Assembly: GCF_036227225.1 (NCBI RefSeq)
Contig: NZ_CP109444.1
Span: 11,823,501 to 11,887,500, forward strand
Direction: 5' to 3'
Source: Streptomyces sp. NBC_01478
Lineage (GTDB): Bacteria > Actinomycetota > Actinomycetes > Streptomycetales > Streptomycetaceae
Length of the DNA stretch: 64,000 nt
The notes beneath the pieces are model-generated. The model did no database searches. It saw only the letters and a list, made by a program, of their open reading frames with translations, and was not told the origin of the DNA. Shown one piece after another: positions 1 to 10,248 of this stretch (within the stretch, counting starts at the first letter, position 1; the number at the start of each line of letters is the position of its first letter). Position numbers and translations under genes: made by a program.

Positions 1-1759
1 CCGTCCCCGGATCGTCCGACACCACGACGGGCACCCCGCCCCGTACCGCACCGGCGGACGCGGTATCGGTCACCGCCAGCAGGGGCATGGAGTCCTCCAG
101 TAAGGAGGCGATGCGCTCCTGCGGATAGCCGGGATCGACCGGGACGTAGGCCGCGCCGACCTTCAGCGTCGCCAGGATCGCCACCACCAGCCCGGCGGAA
201 CGCTCCAGCACTACGGCCACGCGCGTGTCCGGCCCTGCACCCCGGGACCGCAGCAAGCGCGCGAGCCGGTTGGCCCGCGCGTTCAGCTCTCCGTACGACA
301 GCGCTTGGGCGCCGTGCATCAGCGCCGTCGCACCCGGAGCGCGTGCCACCTGCGCCTCGAACAGCTCCGGCAGCGCCGCTCCGGACACCGTAGGCGCAGG
401 ACGGCTGCCCAGGGCCAGGACGCGTCCACGCTCGGTGTCGCCGAGCAGTTCGGCATCGCCCACCGTCGTGTCGGCCCCGGACCGGACCGCCCAGTCGAGC
501 ACGCGCCGAAACCTGTCGACGTGCTCACCGACGTCGTGCGCGTCGTACTTGTCGGCGGCGGCGTCGACGACGATTTCCATGCCGTCACCGCCTCGCCTGT
601 CGTACACGGCGAGCGACACGTCGTCCACCGGCCCGTTCGACAGGTTCCGGCCGCTGACCGCGCACCCGCCGAAGGACATCGTCGAGTGGTCGAACGACAT
701 CACGTTCACGCGGAAGTCGGCGAGAGTGCCCCGCTCGACGAGCCTCAGGTCGCGGAGCATGTCCTCGTAGCGGTACCGCTGGTGCCGCAGCCCGCGCCGC
801 ACCGACGCCGTGACCTTCCGCACCACCTCGCCCAGCGACATGCCGGCCTGCACGCGGCAGCGAACGGGAAGGACGTTCGAGGTCATGCCGGGTATCCGGA
901 GCCGCCGGGACCCCGGGCGACCGAGCACAGGGATGCCCACAAGAAAGTCCTCCGCCCCCGTGACGCGGTGCACGTACACCGCCGAGGCGGCGATGACCAG
1001 GCCCGACAGGCTCGTCCGCAGTCCCCGGGCCGCCTCGCGCAGCGCCTCCGTCCCGGCCGGACCGATCGGGTGTGCCGCACGCACCGTTGCCCGCGACCGG
1101 GCACCCGCGGTGCCGCGTCCCCCGAAATCGAGCGGCGCGGGCGGCTGCGCGAGCGTCTCCCTCCAGTACGCCTCGTCCGCGGCGCGGTCCGCCGATGCGC
1201 GGTAAGCTTCTTCGTCCTCGAACAGGACTGAAACCGGCGCCAACCGCCCCTCGTCCGGGTCGCCGCCGGCCGTCAACGCGTCGTAGACCTGTGCGACGCG
1301 TGCCAGGATGATCGAGCCGCTGAACCCGTCGATGGCAATGTGGTGGCACCGCTGATAGCAGAAATAGTGGTCGTCGCCGGCGGTGAGGAGCGCCGAGGTG
1401 AACAGCGGGCCCTCCTGGAGATCCACGGGGCAGCCCATGTCGGCCCGCATCCACTCCTCCGCCGCTGCACGTGGGCCGGCCTCGGCGCTGACGTCCACCC
1501 GGTGCATTGTCCAGTCGTCGCGGTCCCCCACGACCTGCCACACGTCCGCGCCGCATCCACCGAACCGCAGATGGAACGCGTCGACCTCGCACAGGGTCCT
1601 CCGCAGTGCCTCCTCGAACGCGGTGAGGTCCAAGGGGCCCCGGAACTCGAAGTACTCGCCGATGTTGTAGCGAGGGTCGTCGGGGGCGAGTTGTTGGGCG
1701 TGCCAAATGCCCAGCTGTCCGGCCATCAATTCCGACCTGGTCGCCTCGCGCTCCGCCAT
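1..1759 (-). CDS. Nonribosomal peptide synthetase, N-terminal part (C domain then start of A domain), runs off left edge
   Basis: The frame is open from the ATG at 1759 to base 1 (586 residues, no stop). Residues about 10-440 form a condensation domain with the catalytic motif HHIAIDG at 139-145, so the acceptor-donor peptide-bond chemistry should be intact. An adenylation domain then begins: core A1 is LSYGEL at 487 and core A2 is LKVGAAYVPVD near 532. The C-A order with no preceding carrier domain means either a protein that receives an upstream peptidyl/acyl carrier from another subunit, or a starter C domain that acylates the first residue. The start was chosen because GAGGGA lies 7 nt upstream; an in-frame ATG two codons earlier is too close to that site. 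The specificity pocket is outside the window, so the substrate cannot be read. Confidence 0.9.
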   Translation of the reverse strand, partial: MAEREATRSELMAGQLGIWHAQQLAPDDPRYNIGEYFEFRGPLDLTAFEEALRRTLCEVDAFHLRFGGCGADVWQVVGDRDDWTMHRVDVSAEAGPRAAAEEWMRADMGCPVDLQEGPLFTSALLTAGDDHYFCYQRCHHIAIDGFSGSIILARVAQVYDALTAGGDPDEGRLAPVSVLFEDEEAYRASADRAADEAYWRETLAQPPAPLDFGGRGTAGARSRATVRAAHPIGPAGTEALREAARGLRTSLSGLVIAASAVYVHRVTGAEDFLVGIPVLGRPGSRRLRIPGMTSNVLPVRCRVQAGMSLGEVVRKVTASVRRGLRHQRYRYEDMLRDLRLVERGTLADFRVNVMSFDHSTMSFGGCAVSGRNLSNGPVDDVSLAVYDRRGGDGMEIVVDAAADKYDAHDVGEHVDRFRRVLDWAVRSGADTTVGDAELLGDTERGRVLALGSRPAPTVSGAALPELFEAQVARAPGATALMHGAQALSYGELNARANRLARLLRSRGAGPDTRVAVVLERSAGLVVAILATLKVGAAYVPVDPGYPQERIASLLEDSMPLLAVTDTASAGAVRGGVPVVVSDDPGT

Positions 1760-1918
1760 GAACATTTCCCTCAAGGTTGCGGTGGTACATAAAGTGAGTT
1801 CGAGTATGTGTGCTTCGATTTCCCGCTGACCAACTCATCTCATGGGCAGGCCATGCGGACCATCGTCGTCCAAATGCCACGGGCGACACGAAACTTGTGT
1901 TGCCGCACAACGGATTCG

Positions 1919-2353
1919 TTACACGAAGTCGAGTCCTGAACTCCGCTGCGGAGAGGCGGCGATGACCGTTTCGGCGTCCTCGCGGACGGAGACGGTGAAT
2001 CGATTCGCCCGCGCGACCAGTCCTTTGCAGACCGTGCGGTGTCCGATGCGTCCGCCGGGCGGGGCGATGATGTCGTGCGGGCGACGGACTGCGGGCTCGG
2101 CGTCGTGGACGACGTCGAGGGTGGCCATCCCTTTGCGGCAGGACTTCTCCCTGGTCGACAGCCGGATGCGGAAGGTGTGTCGGGCCTTCGCGGTGGCCTC
2201 GCGCAGGTGGCCCGGGCGCATCACGATTCCCTTCCCGTCGACGCTGATCACCAGCGGCGACCTAGCGGAGACCCGTGGCGGCGGCAGCACGAGCGCGATC
2301 GTCGGCGGAGCGGCCGTGCTGCTGGCGGGCGGCGCGACGATCGTGGTGGCCAC
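1919..2353 (-). pseudogene. ISKra4-family transposase fragment
   Basis: This 144-residue frame carries the block VISVDGKGIVMRPGHLREAT followed by MATLDVVHDAEPAVRRPHD, which I recognise as the central catalytic segment of actinobacterial ISKra4-type transposases. Both the N-terminal helix-turn-helix part and the rest of the catalytic domain are missing, and the last 20 residues diverge, so it is a dead remnant. It lies between the NRPS start and the subtilase gene, in the same orientation as both. Confidence 0.7.
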
Positions 2354-2409
2354 GCGACGCCGGCGCGGCTCCCCGGCACAGCCACACGCACCGTCACAGA
2401 CGTGCCGAC

Positions 2410-2449
2410 GGGCGGCTCGCGAGGGTCACGAGGACCGTGTGAGCCGCCC
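2410..2449 (-). terminator. Hairpin terminator after the subtilase gene
   Basis: GGGCGGCTC (2410-2418) pairs perfectly with GAGCCGCCC (2441-2449) across a 22-nt loop, 20 bases beyond the stop codon of the minus-strand subtilase gene. There is no U-tract, as is common in Streptomyces. Confidence 0.5.
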
Positions 2450-2469
2450 TCCGGCCGTCGGGTCTGCGG

Positions 2470-5400
2470 CTACTTGCCGAAGTACGCGTCGTGGATCGTG
2501 ACGGCCGACGTGTTTCCCTTCTTGTCGGTGATCGTGTACCGGAACGAGATCGCCTTGCGCTTGGCGGGGTTCTTGTAGGTGATGTGGCCGTGGCTGACCG
2601 CGGTCTTGGTCCAGTGCTTCCCGCCGTCGTAGGAGACGTACACGGCAAGGGCCTTGAGGTTGCGGCCGGCCGCCGAGCCCTGGACGGTCACCGGGGCGGT
2701 GACCTTGCGGCGCGCGGGGGCGTGGCCGGTGAGGTCGGTGTGCGCGGCGATCCGCAGGACCGAGGCCGGCAGATAGGTCGCGTCGGAGGTCTTCTTCGAG
2801 GTGAACGTCCAGGCCGCGTCTATGCGCAAGGAGACCCTGGCGACGTCGGGCGAGCGCTTCACCGTGGTCGTCAGCCGGTACGAGGCCTTTGCGGACGGGA
2901 CGGTGAACGGTTTCTCACCGAACAACGGGTCGGTGTTGGCGCCGATCTTCCTGCCGTTGCGGTAGAGGGTGGTCCGCACCGAGGAGAAGTCCGATGAGCC
3001 CGCGTGTCCGTCGCCGTCGGCGACCAGCGGGACCAGGCCGGAGATCGCGTTGCCCTCGCGGTAGAGGCCGTAGTCGGAGTTCAGCATGGGGGCGAACATC
3101 GCGTTGTCGAACGTCGTGGTGTAGGTCCTGCCGCCCTGGTAGATGCGCATGTCGCCGTCGATGTAGTGCGCCACGCCGACCGGGTAGCCGAACTCGTCGG
3201 GTTTGGGGCCGTACTGGTCGAAGGAGAGTGCCCAGGCGACACTGTTCCCACCGGACACGTGCAGGGTGCGGGTGCCCGGCAGCCGCTGGGTGATCGGCTC
3301 GATGAGGGTGATGCCGTACTCCGTCTCGCCGGACAGGGTGACCGCGCCGGTGCGGTTCGGGGCGGGGCTGCCGAGGTTCGCCTTGATCGTGGCCAGCTCG
3401 CTCGCCTTGTAATGCTTGGTGAGCGGCTTGAACGTGGTTACGTCAGCGCCGGTGAGCACGTCGTACTCGGCGCTCGCGCCCTGTTCCCACTGACCGGTCC
3501 AGGTCTCCGACAGGCCATGGACGGCCGGGCCGAGGTGGGCGATGCGCAGGTCGGCGAAGGAGGTGGCATAGACGCTGAAGTCGGTACTCAGCGAAGCGGA
3601 CTCGTAGCCGATACCGGCGGCGACCGGCGTGGCGGACGCGTCCGGGACAGTGATGTCCGAGGCCTTCGTGGTGTTCAGGTCGATGGTGACGCTGACGTCT
3701 TTGTCGACCTTGAGGGACGGCCTGCTCAGCCAGTCGATGCCGCCCGCGTCGGAGGTGACGTCCTTGAGACTGACCGAGTCCAGCACGTACGTGCCCTTGG
3801 GCACGCGCATGGTGACCGTGTCGTTGGAGGTCTGGGAGTCGTACTCGTCACCGGAGCCGAGCCCTTCGAAAGCGGTCAGGCTCGTGAGGTGGGTAGAGGT
3901 CTGCCCGGGCCGGTTCCGGTACTTCAGGGTCACGTTGTACGACTGCGGCTCGCGCTGCACACCCATCGTCGAGCGTACGGTCTGGCCGCCGCCGGTCGCG
4001 ACGACGTATCCGGCGTAGGGGCCGGTGGCCGCGCCCAGCTTGGTGTGCACAGTGACGCCGACCGAGGCGGTACCGCCCGCCGGAACGGTCACCGAGCCAG
4101 CACCCAGCGTGAAGAACCCCGCCGGGGCCTTCTTGCCGTCCGGGTCGACGGAGGTCGAGGAGAGCTTCAGGGTGAGGTCGGCGGTCCCGGTGTTGCGGTA
4201 GGTCAGATGCTTGGTGACCGGGCTGTCGTCGGTGTGCGGCCACCGCTGGACGCCGTAGGCCAGTGACGGCTGCTCGGCGAAGACGGTCTCCTTGATGGCC
4301 TTGTCGACGGCGATCCGGCCGGCGCCCTGCTGGTAGGGCGTGTAGCCGCCCGCCTTGGCCGAGCCCATCAGCACCGCCTTGAGCTGGGCATACCCCCAGT
4401 CGGGGTGCTCCTGCTTGAGGATCGCGGCGGCGCCCGCGACGTGCGGGGCCGCCATCGAGGTGCCCGAGATGGTCAGGTAGCCGGCCGGCTTCTCGCCGAC
4501 CTCCTGGTCGATGACGCTGCCCGGAGCCGCGGCGGCGGTGATGTCCACACCCGGCGCGGTGACGTCGGGCTTGACGGAGCCGTCGTAGACGGGACCAGTG
4601 GAGGAGAAGTCGGCGATCCTGTCCTTGCCGTCCACCGCGCCGACGGTGAGCGCGTCAGGAGCGCTGCCTGGGGAACCGACGGTGCCGGTGCTGGAGTTGG
4701 GGCCCAGGTCGCCTTCGTTGCCGGAGGCGACCGCGAAGAGGATGCCTCTCTCCTCGGAGAGCTTGTCGACCTCGGCCTCGAGGGGGTCGATGCCGGGGTA
4801 GTCGGTGCCGCCCAGGCTCAGGTTGACGATGTCGGCACCCTGTTCGGCAGCCCAGTCCATGCCCGCGATGATGGCGGAGTCGTCGCCGGAGCCGTCGTCG
4901 CCCAGCACCTTGCCGTTGAGGATCTTCGCGCCCGGCGCGACGCCGGTGTACTTGCCTCCGGACTGGGCCCCGGTGCCCGCCGCGATGGACGCGGCGTGTG
5001 TGCCGTGGCCGTAGTGGTCGTCGGCGTCGGGCGAGTCGGTGAAGTTCTTGGAGGCGATCACCTGGTGCTTGAGGTCCGGGTGGTGGTAGTCGACGCCGGT
5101 GTCCAGGACGGCGATCTTGACTCCCTTCCCGGTGTAGCCGGCCTTCCACGCGGTCGGTGCGCCGATCTGCGGCCCGGACTTGTCGTCGGAGGCCTTGCGA
5201 ATGGCGTCCAGTCAGACGTGCGCGACCCCCGGTGCGGCCTTGTCGCCCTCGGTGACCGCGTCCCACAGCCTGCCGGGATCCTGCTTCGGCGCCCGGACCG
5301 CCTCGGCGTCCAGGGACTTCAGGGTCCGGCGCATGGTGGCCGCGTCCCGTACGTCCTTGCGGGCTGCGGATGCCGCGCCCTTGAAACCGATGATGACCTT

Positions 5401-5787
5401 GACGCCGTCGTGCTGGTCCGCGCGGTTCGCCGCCTTGTTCAACTCCGTTATGTCGAAGAGCCGTTGGTCGATCCGTCCGGAGGCGACGAGGGCGGCTGCG
5501 TCGGTTGGCACGACCAGGGTGTGGCCGCGGACGGTACGGGCCTGGAAGGGCACGTGCTCACGCCCCTCGGCCCGCCGTACGCCGACGACCTTGCCCTTGG
5601 CGTCCACGGAGACCCGGTCGCCGGTGATGAGCGTGATGCTGTGGTCGGGGGTGAGGGCGCCCGGTGACACGGCCTCGGTAGCGGTCGCTCCGGCCTCCCC
5701 GGTCTGTACCAGGGCGAGGCCGGTGAGGGCCGTGGTGGTCGTCAGTGCCAGGCAGGCGCGTATCAGGCTGTTGGGCTTTCTCGGCAA
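2470..5787 (-). pseudogene. Secreted S8 (subtilisin-family) serine peptidase interrupted by one in-frame TGA
   Basis: Reading from a TTG at 5787 (GGGAGAG just upstream) gives a signal peptide, a prodomain-like segment, then a complete S8 catalytic domain with Asp229 (AVLDTGVD), His261 (HGTH) and Ser444 (SGTSMAAPHVAG). A long beta-rich C-terminal region runs to about residue 1105. The length suits large Streptomyces extracellular subtilases. Codon 192 (5212-5214) is TGA, in the context GVAHV-stop-LDA where the family normally has Trp (VWLD), so a single TGG to TGA change explains it. The frame is otherwise open for 1,105 codons with no drift, so this is a recent nonsense mutation, a read-through case or a sequencing error. 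A downstream GTG near 5061 would lose the catalytic Asp. Confidence 0.85.
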
Positions 5788-6163
5788 GGTCTCTCCCTGT
5801 GGGCATCGTGCCGTTCGTTCACGCTCACCATGAGGCGCACGAAGATGTTTCGGTTCCCCAACGTCCCTTCAATTACGGATAGTTGACGATCGGGAGCGTT
5901 CCAGAACAGAAGCGCTCCACAGTTTCTGCCACCGCGGCTGCGCTGCCGCTGCCGGAGCGCGGCGAGCCGACCCTTACTGGGTGTCTACGGTCCCTCGGCG
6001 CTGATCAAGAGCGCCCAGGGCGGCTCCACCGCCGCCCTGATCACCGCCGTCGGCGTCTTCCACCCGCTGCTGCAGGGCCTCGGTCCAGAACGGCGAGTTC
6101 ACCCTGCTGAGCAGCTGGTCCAGCTGCTCAAGGGCGAGTAGGCCATGCCGACGCCGGGAGGTT
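5788..6163. other. Intergenic stretch with an unassigned C-terminal remnant
   Basis: No intact gene. A plus-strand frame ending at the TAG near 6138-6140 reads as the tail of some protein (…VHPAEQLVQLLKGE) without a start or a family I can name. The rest would hold the subtilase promoter, but I see no convincing -35/-10 pair. Confidence 0.3.
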
Positions 6164-6430
6164 CGGCCGCTGGCCGAGCACTGCGGCGACGAAGTCCGCG
6201 GCGCCCTGAAGGACGAACTCGGCTGGGCCGACTTCCAGGTCCGCTCCGACCGCGCCATCCGCCGCCACCAAACTCTGGTCAACTGTGCCTGCTCCTTCTG
6301 CTGGGACCAGTGGTTCGCCCCATCCGGACCCTTGGATGCCACCGCGCCGGACCCCTGCCCGGACCAGAGGGCAGAGCCGGGGCCCAGCCATACCTCACCA
6401 GCTACCACCGCCCCACTGGCCCAGGGCCTT
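6164..6430 (+). pseudogene. Transposase C-terminal remnant (IS701-like)
   Basis: The plus frame from 6164 reads RPLAEHCGDEVRGALKDELG, then WADFQVRSDRAIRRHQTLVN and a CSFCWDQWF block. This matches the C-terminal region of actinobacterial IS701-type transposases as I remember them. The N-terminal two thirds are absent, and the fragment is cut by the left end of the IS5-type element at 6431. Confidence 0.5.
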
Positions 6431-7283
6431 AGAGTCATCTCATTTGGCTGGGTAAGCTGACCGTCGTGGCGACGATCGTTGAGCGGCTGGTGCCGGACGA
6501 GTTGTGGGAACTGTTCCAGCGGGTGGTTCCGGAGGCGCCGTCGCGGCCCCAGGGCGGTGGCAGGCGCCGGCACGGTGACCGCGAAGTGCTGGCCGCGATC
6601 GTCTTCGTGGCGACCTCCGGCTGCACGTGGCAGCAGTTGCCGACCGCGTCGTTCGGGCCGTCCGGCGCGACGGCTCACAGACGCTTCACCGAGTGGACGA
6701 AGGCCCGGGTGTGGGCCAAGCTCCACCGCCTGGTCCTCGACGAGCTCGGCTCCCGCGGCGAGTTGGACTGGTCCCGCTGCGCGATCGACTCGGTCAACAT
6801 GCGGGCCTTGAAAAGGGGGAGCTGACGGGCCCGAATCCTGTAGACCGGGGTAAGTACGGGTCAAAGATCCACTTGATCACGGAGCGGACCGGCCTGCCCC
6901 TGTCCATCGGCATCTCGGGCGCCAACACGCACGACAGCCAGGCACTGATCCCCCTCGTGAAGGGCATACCGCCGATCCGCTCCCGCCGAGGACGCCGACG
7001 GCGCAGGCCCCACAAACTCCACGCCGACAAGGGCTACGACTACAACCACCTGCGACGTTGGTTATCCAGCCGTGGTATCCGGCACCGCATCGCCCGCAGG
7101 GGCATCGAGACCTCGCAGCGACTCGGCCGCCACCGTTGGACCATCGAACGCACCATGTCCTGGCTCGCCGGATGCCGACGCCTGCACCGCCGCTACGAAC
7201 GCAAAGCCGACCACTTCCTCGCCTTCACCAGCATCGCCTGCACCTTGATCTGCTACCGCAGACTCACCAAATGAGATGACTTC
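6431..7283 (+). mobile_element. IS5-family element, copy 1 (about 853 bp)
   Basis: The element is bounded by inverted repeats whose shared core is AGTCATCTCATTTGG (left end near 6431; right end the reverse complement ending at 7283). A second copy with the same ends and nearly the same sequence lies at 7669-8520. It carries one transposase split over two frames. The right end abuts base 7284, the start of another IS5-type element. Confidence 0.85.
6466..7274 (+). CDS. IS5-family transposase, two frames joined by -1 frameshifting
   Basis: OrfA (GTG 6466 to TGA 6825) starts MATIVERLVPDELWELFQRV and contains the N-terminal DUF4096-like region plus the first catalytic Asp region (CAIDSVNMRAL). 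OrfB, in the -1 frame, continues at GELTGPNPVDRGKYGSKIH to TAA 7274, with the second Asp and the C-terminal Glu region (RHRWTIERTMSWL). The junction is the slippery tract AAAAGGGGG near 6810-6820. Sliding back one base there gives a continuous DDE transposase of about 270 residues, the usual arrangement for IS427-group IS5 elements. This copy looks functional. Confidence 0.85.
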
Positions 7284-7668
7284 TAAGACCGTGTCCTATG
7301 TGGTGATCATTCGTTGGACTGGTCATGGGGCGGGGTACGTGGAGTTGGATTGTTCCGGACGGGCTGTGGGAGATCGCGAAGCCGCTGATCCCGCCGTCGA
7401 GAGTGCGGCCGCAGGGCGGCGGAACGCAGGACACGCCTGATGAGACGCTGTTCGCGGCGATCGTCTACGTGCTGGTCAGCGGCTGCGCCTGGCGAGCGTT
7501 GCCGCCGTGCTTCGGGATATCGAAGTCGACTGCCCACCGCCGGTTCCTGATCTGGTCGAGAGCCGGCGTCTGGAGCCGCCTGCACGAAGCCGTGCTGCAC
7601 CGCCTCGACGACGCCGGACTCATCGACGTCACCCGCGTCGTCCTCGACACCGCCCACGTCAGGGCTAA

Positions 7669-8520
7669 GAAGTCATCTCATTTGGTTGGGTAAGCTGTCA
7701 GTCGTGGCGAGGATCGTTGAGCGGCTGGTGCCGGATGAGTTGTGGGAACTGTTCCAGCGGGTGGTGCCGGATGCGCCCTCGCGGCCCCAGGGTGGGGGCC
7801 GACGCCGGCACGGTGACCGCGAAGTGCTGGCCGCAATCGTCTTCGTGGCGACCTCGGGCTGCACGTGGCAGCAGTTGCCGACCGCGTCGTTCGGGCCGTC
7901 CGGCGCGACGGCTCACCGGCGTTTCACCGAGTGGTCGAAGGCCCGGGTGTGGGCCAAGCTCCACCGTCTGGTGCTCGACGAACTCGGCTCCCGTGGAGAG
8001 TTGGACTGGTCGCGGTGCGCGATCGACTCGGTGAACATGCGGGCCCTGAAAAGGGGAACTGACAGGTCCGAATCCTGTAGACCGGGGTAAGTACGGGTCA
8101 AAGATCCACTTGATCACGGAGCGCACCGGACTGCCCCTGTCCATCGGCATCTCGGGCGCCAACACGCACGACAGCCAGGCACTGATCCCCTTGGTGCAGG
8201 GCATACCGCCGATCCGCTCCCGCCGAGGACGCCGACGGCGCAGGCCCCACAAACTCCACGCCGACAAGGGCTACGACTACAACCACCTGCGACGTTGGTT
8301 ATCCAGCCGGGGCATCCGGCACCGCATCGCCCGCAAGGGCATCGAGACCTCGCAGCGACTCGGCCGCCACCGTTGGACCATCGAACGCACCATGTCCTGG
8401 CTCACCGGATGCCGACGCCTGCACCGCCGCTACGAACGCAAAGCCGACCACTTCCTCGCCTTCACCAGCATCGCCTGCACCTTGATCTGCTACCGCAGAC
8501 TCACCAAATGAGATGACTTC
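7669..8520 (+). mobile_element. IS5-family element, copy 2 (852 bp), nested, with TAA target duplication
   Basis: The inverted repeat GAAGTCATCTCATTTGG is at 7669 and its exact complement ends at 8520. The bases TAA at 7666-7668 and 8521-8523 flank it as a 3-bp direct duplication. It is one G shorter than copy 1 within the frameshift tract. Confidence 0.9.
7704..8511 (+). pseudogene. IS5-family transposase copy 2, frameshift tract damaged
   Basis: OrfA runs from GTG 7704 to TAA 8090 and orfB occupies a second frame ending at TGA 8511; both are almost identical to copy 1. The slippery tract is AAAAGGGG instead of AAAAGGGGG. A -1 slip therefore no longer joins the frames; a +1 (or -2) shift would be needed. 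I infer that this copy makes little or no transposase, though copy 1 could act on it in trans. Confidence 0.7.
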
Positions 8521-9015
8521 TAAAAAAGGGGCGAACACACAGGCCCGAGCCCCGTGGACCGAGGCAAGCCGGGCTCCAAGATGCACGTCCTGTCGGACGC
8601 GAACGGACTGCCCCTCCTCGTCGCTGTCTCAGCTGGTAACACCCACGACAGCGAAGGGCTCGAGCCCATGATCGAGGGTCACCAAACGAGACACGCCCTC
8701 TACCGAGGCCGCTACTTCAAGCCCCAACGCCTCCACGCAGACAAAGCCTACGACCACGCCAGCCTGCGGAAATGGCTGCGCGGCAAGCGCATCGGAGTCC
8801 GGATCGCACGCAAAGGCATCGAGTCCAGCGAACGGTTGGGCCGCCGCAGATGGGTGATCGAGCGCACGATGTCGTGGCTGTCCGGCTACCGCAGACTCAG
8901 CCCCCGCTACGAGCGCCATCCCCGCAACTACCTGGCCTTCCTCGGACTCGCCGCCGCCCTCTGCTGCTACAAACGGTTCGTCCGCCTCACCACATAAGAC
9001 ACGGTCTTAGTTCTC

Positions 9016-9942
9016 CTATCTGTGGCGCAGTTCGCTGACAGTTGTACCGAACTCGCGCTTCAGAGCCCTGCCGAGATGTTTGGGATCATGTATTCCCCAC
9101 TGCGCCGCGATCACGGCCGCAGGGATGTACGCGGAGGAGGGGTCGAGGAGATCCCTGCGGATCCGTAGCAGACGTTCATGCCGGATCCAGGCGGCGAAGG
9201 TCAAGTCACTGTCTTTAAAGAGGGCGTGGAGGCGCCGAATGGAGATGTGATGCCGACGTGCGACATGTTCCGCGCTGAGATGAGTGTCGTCGAGGTGGGC
9301 CAGTGTGTAGGCCCGGATGCGATCGATGAGGTTGCTGGCGACGGAGATCCGCTCGGGCGTGGTGTCGGCGAAAGCGGCGAGGAGGAGTGCGGTGAGGGCG
9401 TCGGCCAGATGCGTACGTGCCGCACTGTGATGGGGAAGGCCGTCATTGACCGTGGACAGCGCGTGGTCGAGAAGTCCGCCGATCCCGCCCAAAGCGGGGA
9501 GGGGGAGTGCCGTGCGCTGGCTTACCGAGTCCGCATGCCTGCCCAGACTCGCCCGGGGGATGCAGAGCACCGTCATGTCAGTGGGGTCGGCACCGATGAG
9601 CCGGTAGGGCCGGGTGTTGTCGCAGGCGTACAGTTCGCCGGCTTTCATCGTCGAGGTCCGGCCGTCTTGACTCGCTGTGAGCGGACCGTGGTGGTGGAGG
9701 TTGAAGTGCATCCATTCCACGTCGGTGGAGGTGATGCTGCGGCTATCCCGCGTCACCGTTGCGGCGGCGGCCTGGATGCGAGCAATGACCACAGGTCCGA
9801 TGACGGTGTGGTCGACCACAGCTTCGAACCCCTGAGGGCAAGGATCGCTCACCCGTAGCGGGGCGAATAGGGACGAGGCAACTGTCTCGAAAGACTCGAC
9901 TCCTCTTAATCTGGCTAATCGAGAGTCCTCACGGTCTGTCAT
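9016..9942 (-). CDS. AraC-family transcriptional regulator
   Basis: The protein has 308 residues. The first 170 resemble the AraC-binding-like sensor domain of the AraC_binding_2 type. The last 100 or so hold two helix-turn-helix motifs (AEHVARRHHISIRRLHALFK, then AAVIAAQWGIHDPKHLGRAL), ending EFGTTVSELRHR. The length and order fit the one-domain-sensor AraC/XylS class. The start at 9942 has only a weak ribosome site. It is divergent from a small secreted protein, and the 306-bp gap carries three GGTGCAC repeats that may be its operator. The ligand is unknown. Its 3' end lies just 6 bp from the IS5-type element. Confidence 0.85.
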   Translation of the reverse strand: MTDREDSRLARLRGVESFETVASSLFAPLRVSDPCPQGFEAVVDHTVIGPVVIARIQAAAATVTRDSRSITSTDVEWMHFNLHHHGPLTASQDGRTSTMKAGELYACDNTRPYRLIGADPTDMTVLCIPRASLGRHADSVSQRTALPLPALGGIGGLLDHALSTVNDGLPHHSAARTHLADALTALLLAAFADTTPERISVASNLIDRIRAYTLAHLDDTHLSAEHVARRHHISIRRLHALFKDSDLTFAAWIRHERLLRIRRDLLDPSSAYIPAAVIAAQWGIHDPKHLGRALKREFGTTVSELRHR

Positions 9943-9989
9943 GCCCGACGCCCCCGGCCTGTGTCGGAGCGGACACCTGACTCACGCGT

Positions 9990-10025
9990 GGTGCACGGTG
10001 CACGAACTGGGGAGTCATGGTGCAC
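9990..10025. promoter_or_regulatory. Three GGTGCAC repeats between divergent genes
   Basis: GGTGCAC occurs at 9990-9996, directly again at 9997-10003, and at 10019-10025. The first two overlap to make GTGCACGGTGCAC, which is partly palindromic. The location 50-80 bp upstream of the AraC start and about 225 bp from the secreted-protein gene suits an activator or autoregulatory site; function is inferred from position only. Confidence 0.35.
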
Positions 10026-10248
10026 GCAGTGGTGCCCTTGGGCCGCGGCTTGCGCCTAGGGTCGCCAATGAACGATGCACAGACCGGTTCTACAGTCGAA
10101 ACCGTCGGCTGCGCACACGTTTCGACAGGCTTCGAAACGTCACGTGGCCCCTCTGGACGGGGCCCAAATTGAGTCCACCGGGATTGACCACCCGGGAGTA
10201 ACTGCCGCTACGTCACCACTCGGCGGCATACACAAGGGGAGAAGAATC

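Larger units (their letters stand above)
7325..8997 (+). pseudogene. IS5-family transposase of the host element, split by a nested IS
   Basis: The N-terminal part runs from ATG 7325 (MGRGTWSWIVPDGLWEIAKP) to the insertion point at 7668. The C-terminal part resumes at 8524 and ends at TAA 8997 (RRWVIERTMSWLSGYRRL near the end). With the nested element removed, the junction reads through A6G4 (TAAAAAAGGGG), itself a -1 slippery tract leading into GEHTGPSPVDRGKPGSKMH, so the parent gene used the same frameshift strategy. It shares only moderate identity with the nested transposase. The gene is inactivated by the insertion. Confidence 0.85.
7284..9009 (+). mobile_element. Second IS5-type element, interrupted by copy 2 of the first
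   Basis: The ends are inverted repeats: left TAAGACCGTGTCCTATGTGG from 7284, right the complement of TAAGACCGTGTCTTATGTGG ending at 9009 (one mismatch). Excising 7669-8520 plus one TAA duplicate restores an element of about 871 bp with one split transposase. It is therefore older than the insertion it carries. Confidence 0.85.
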
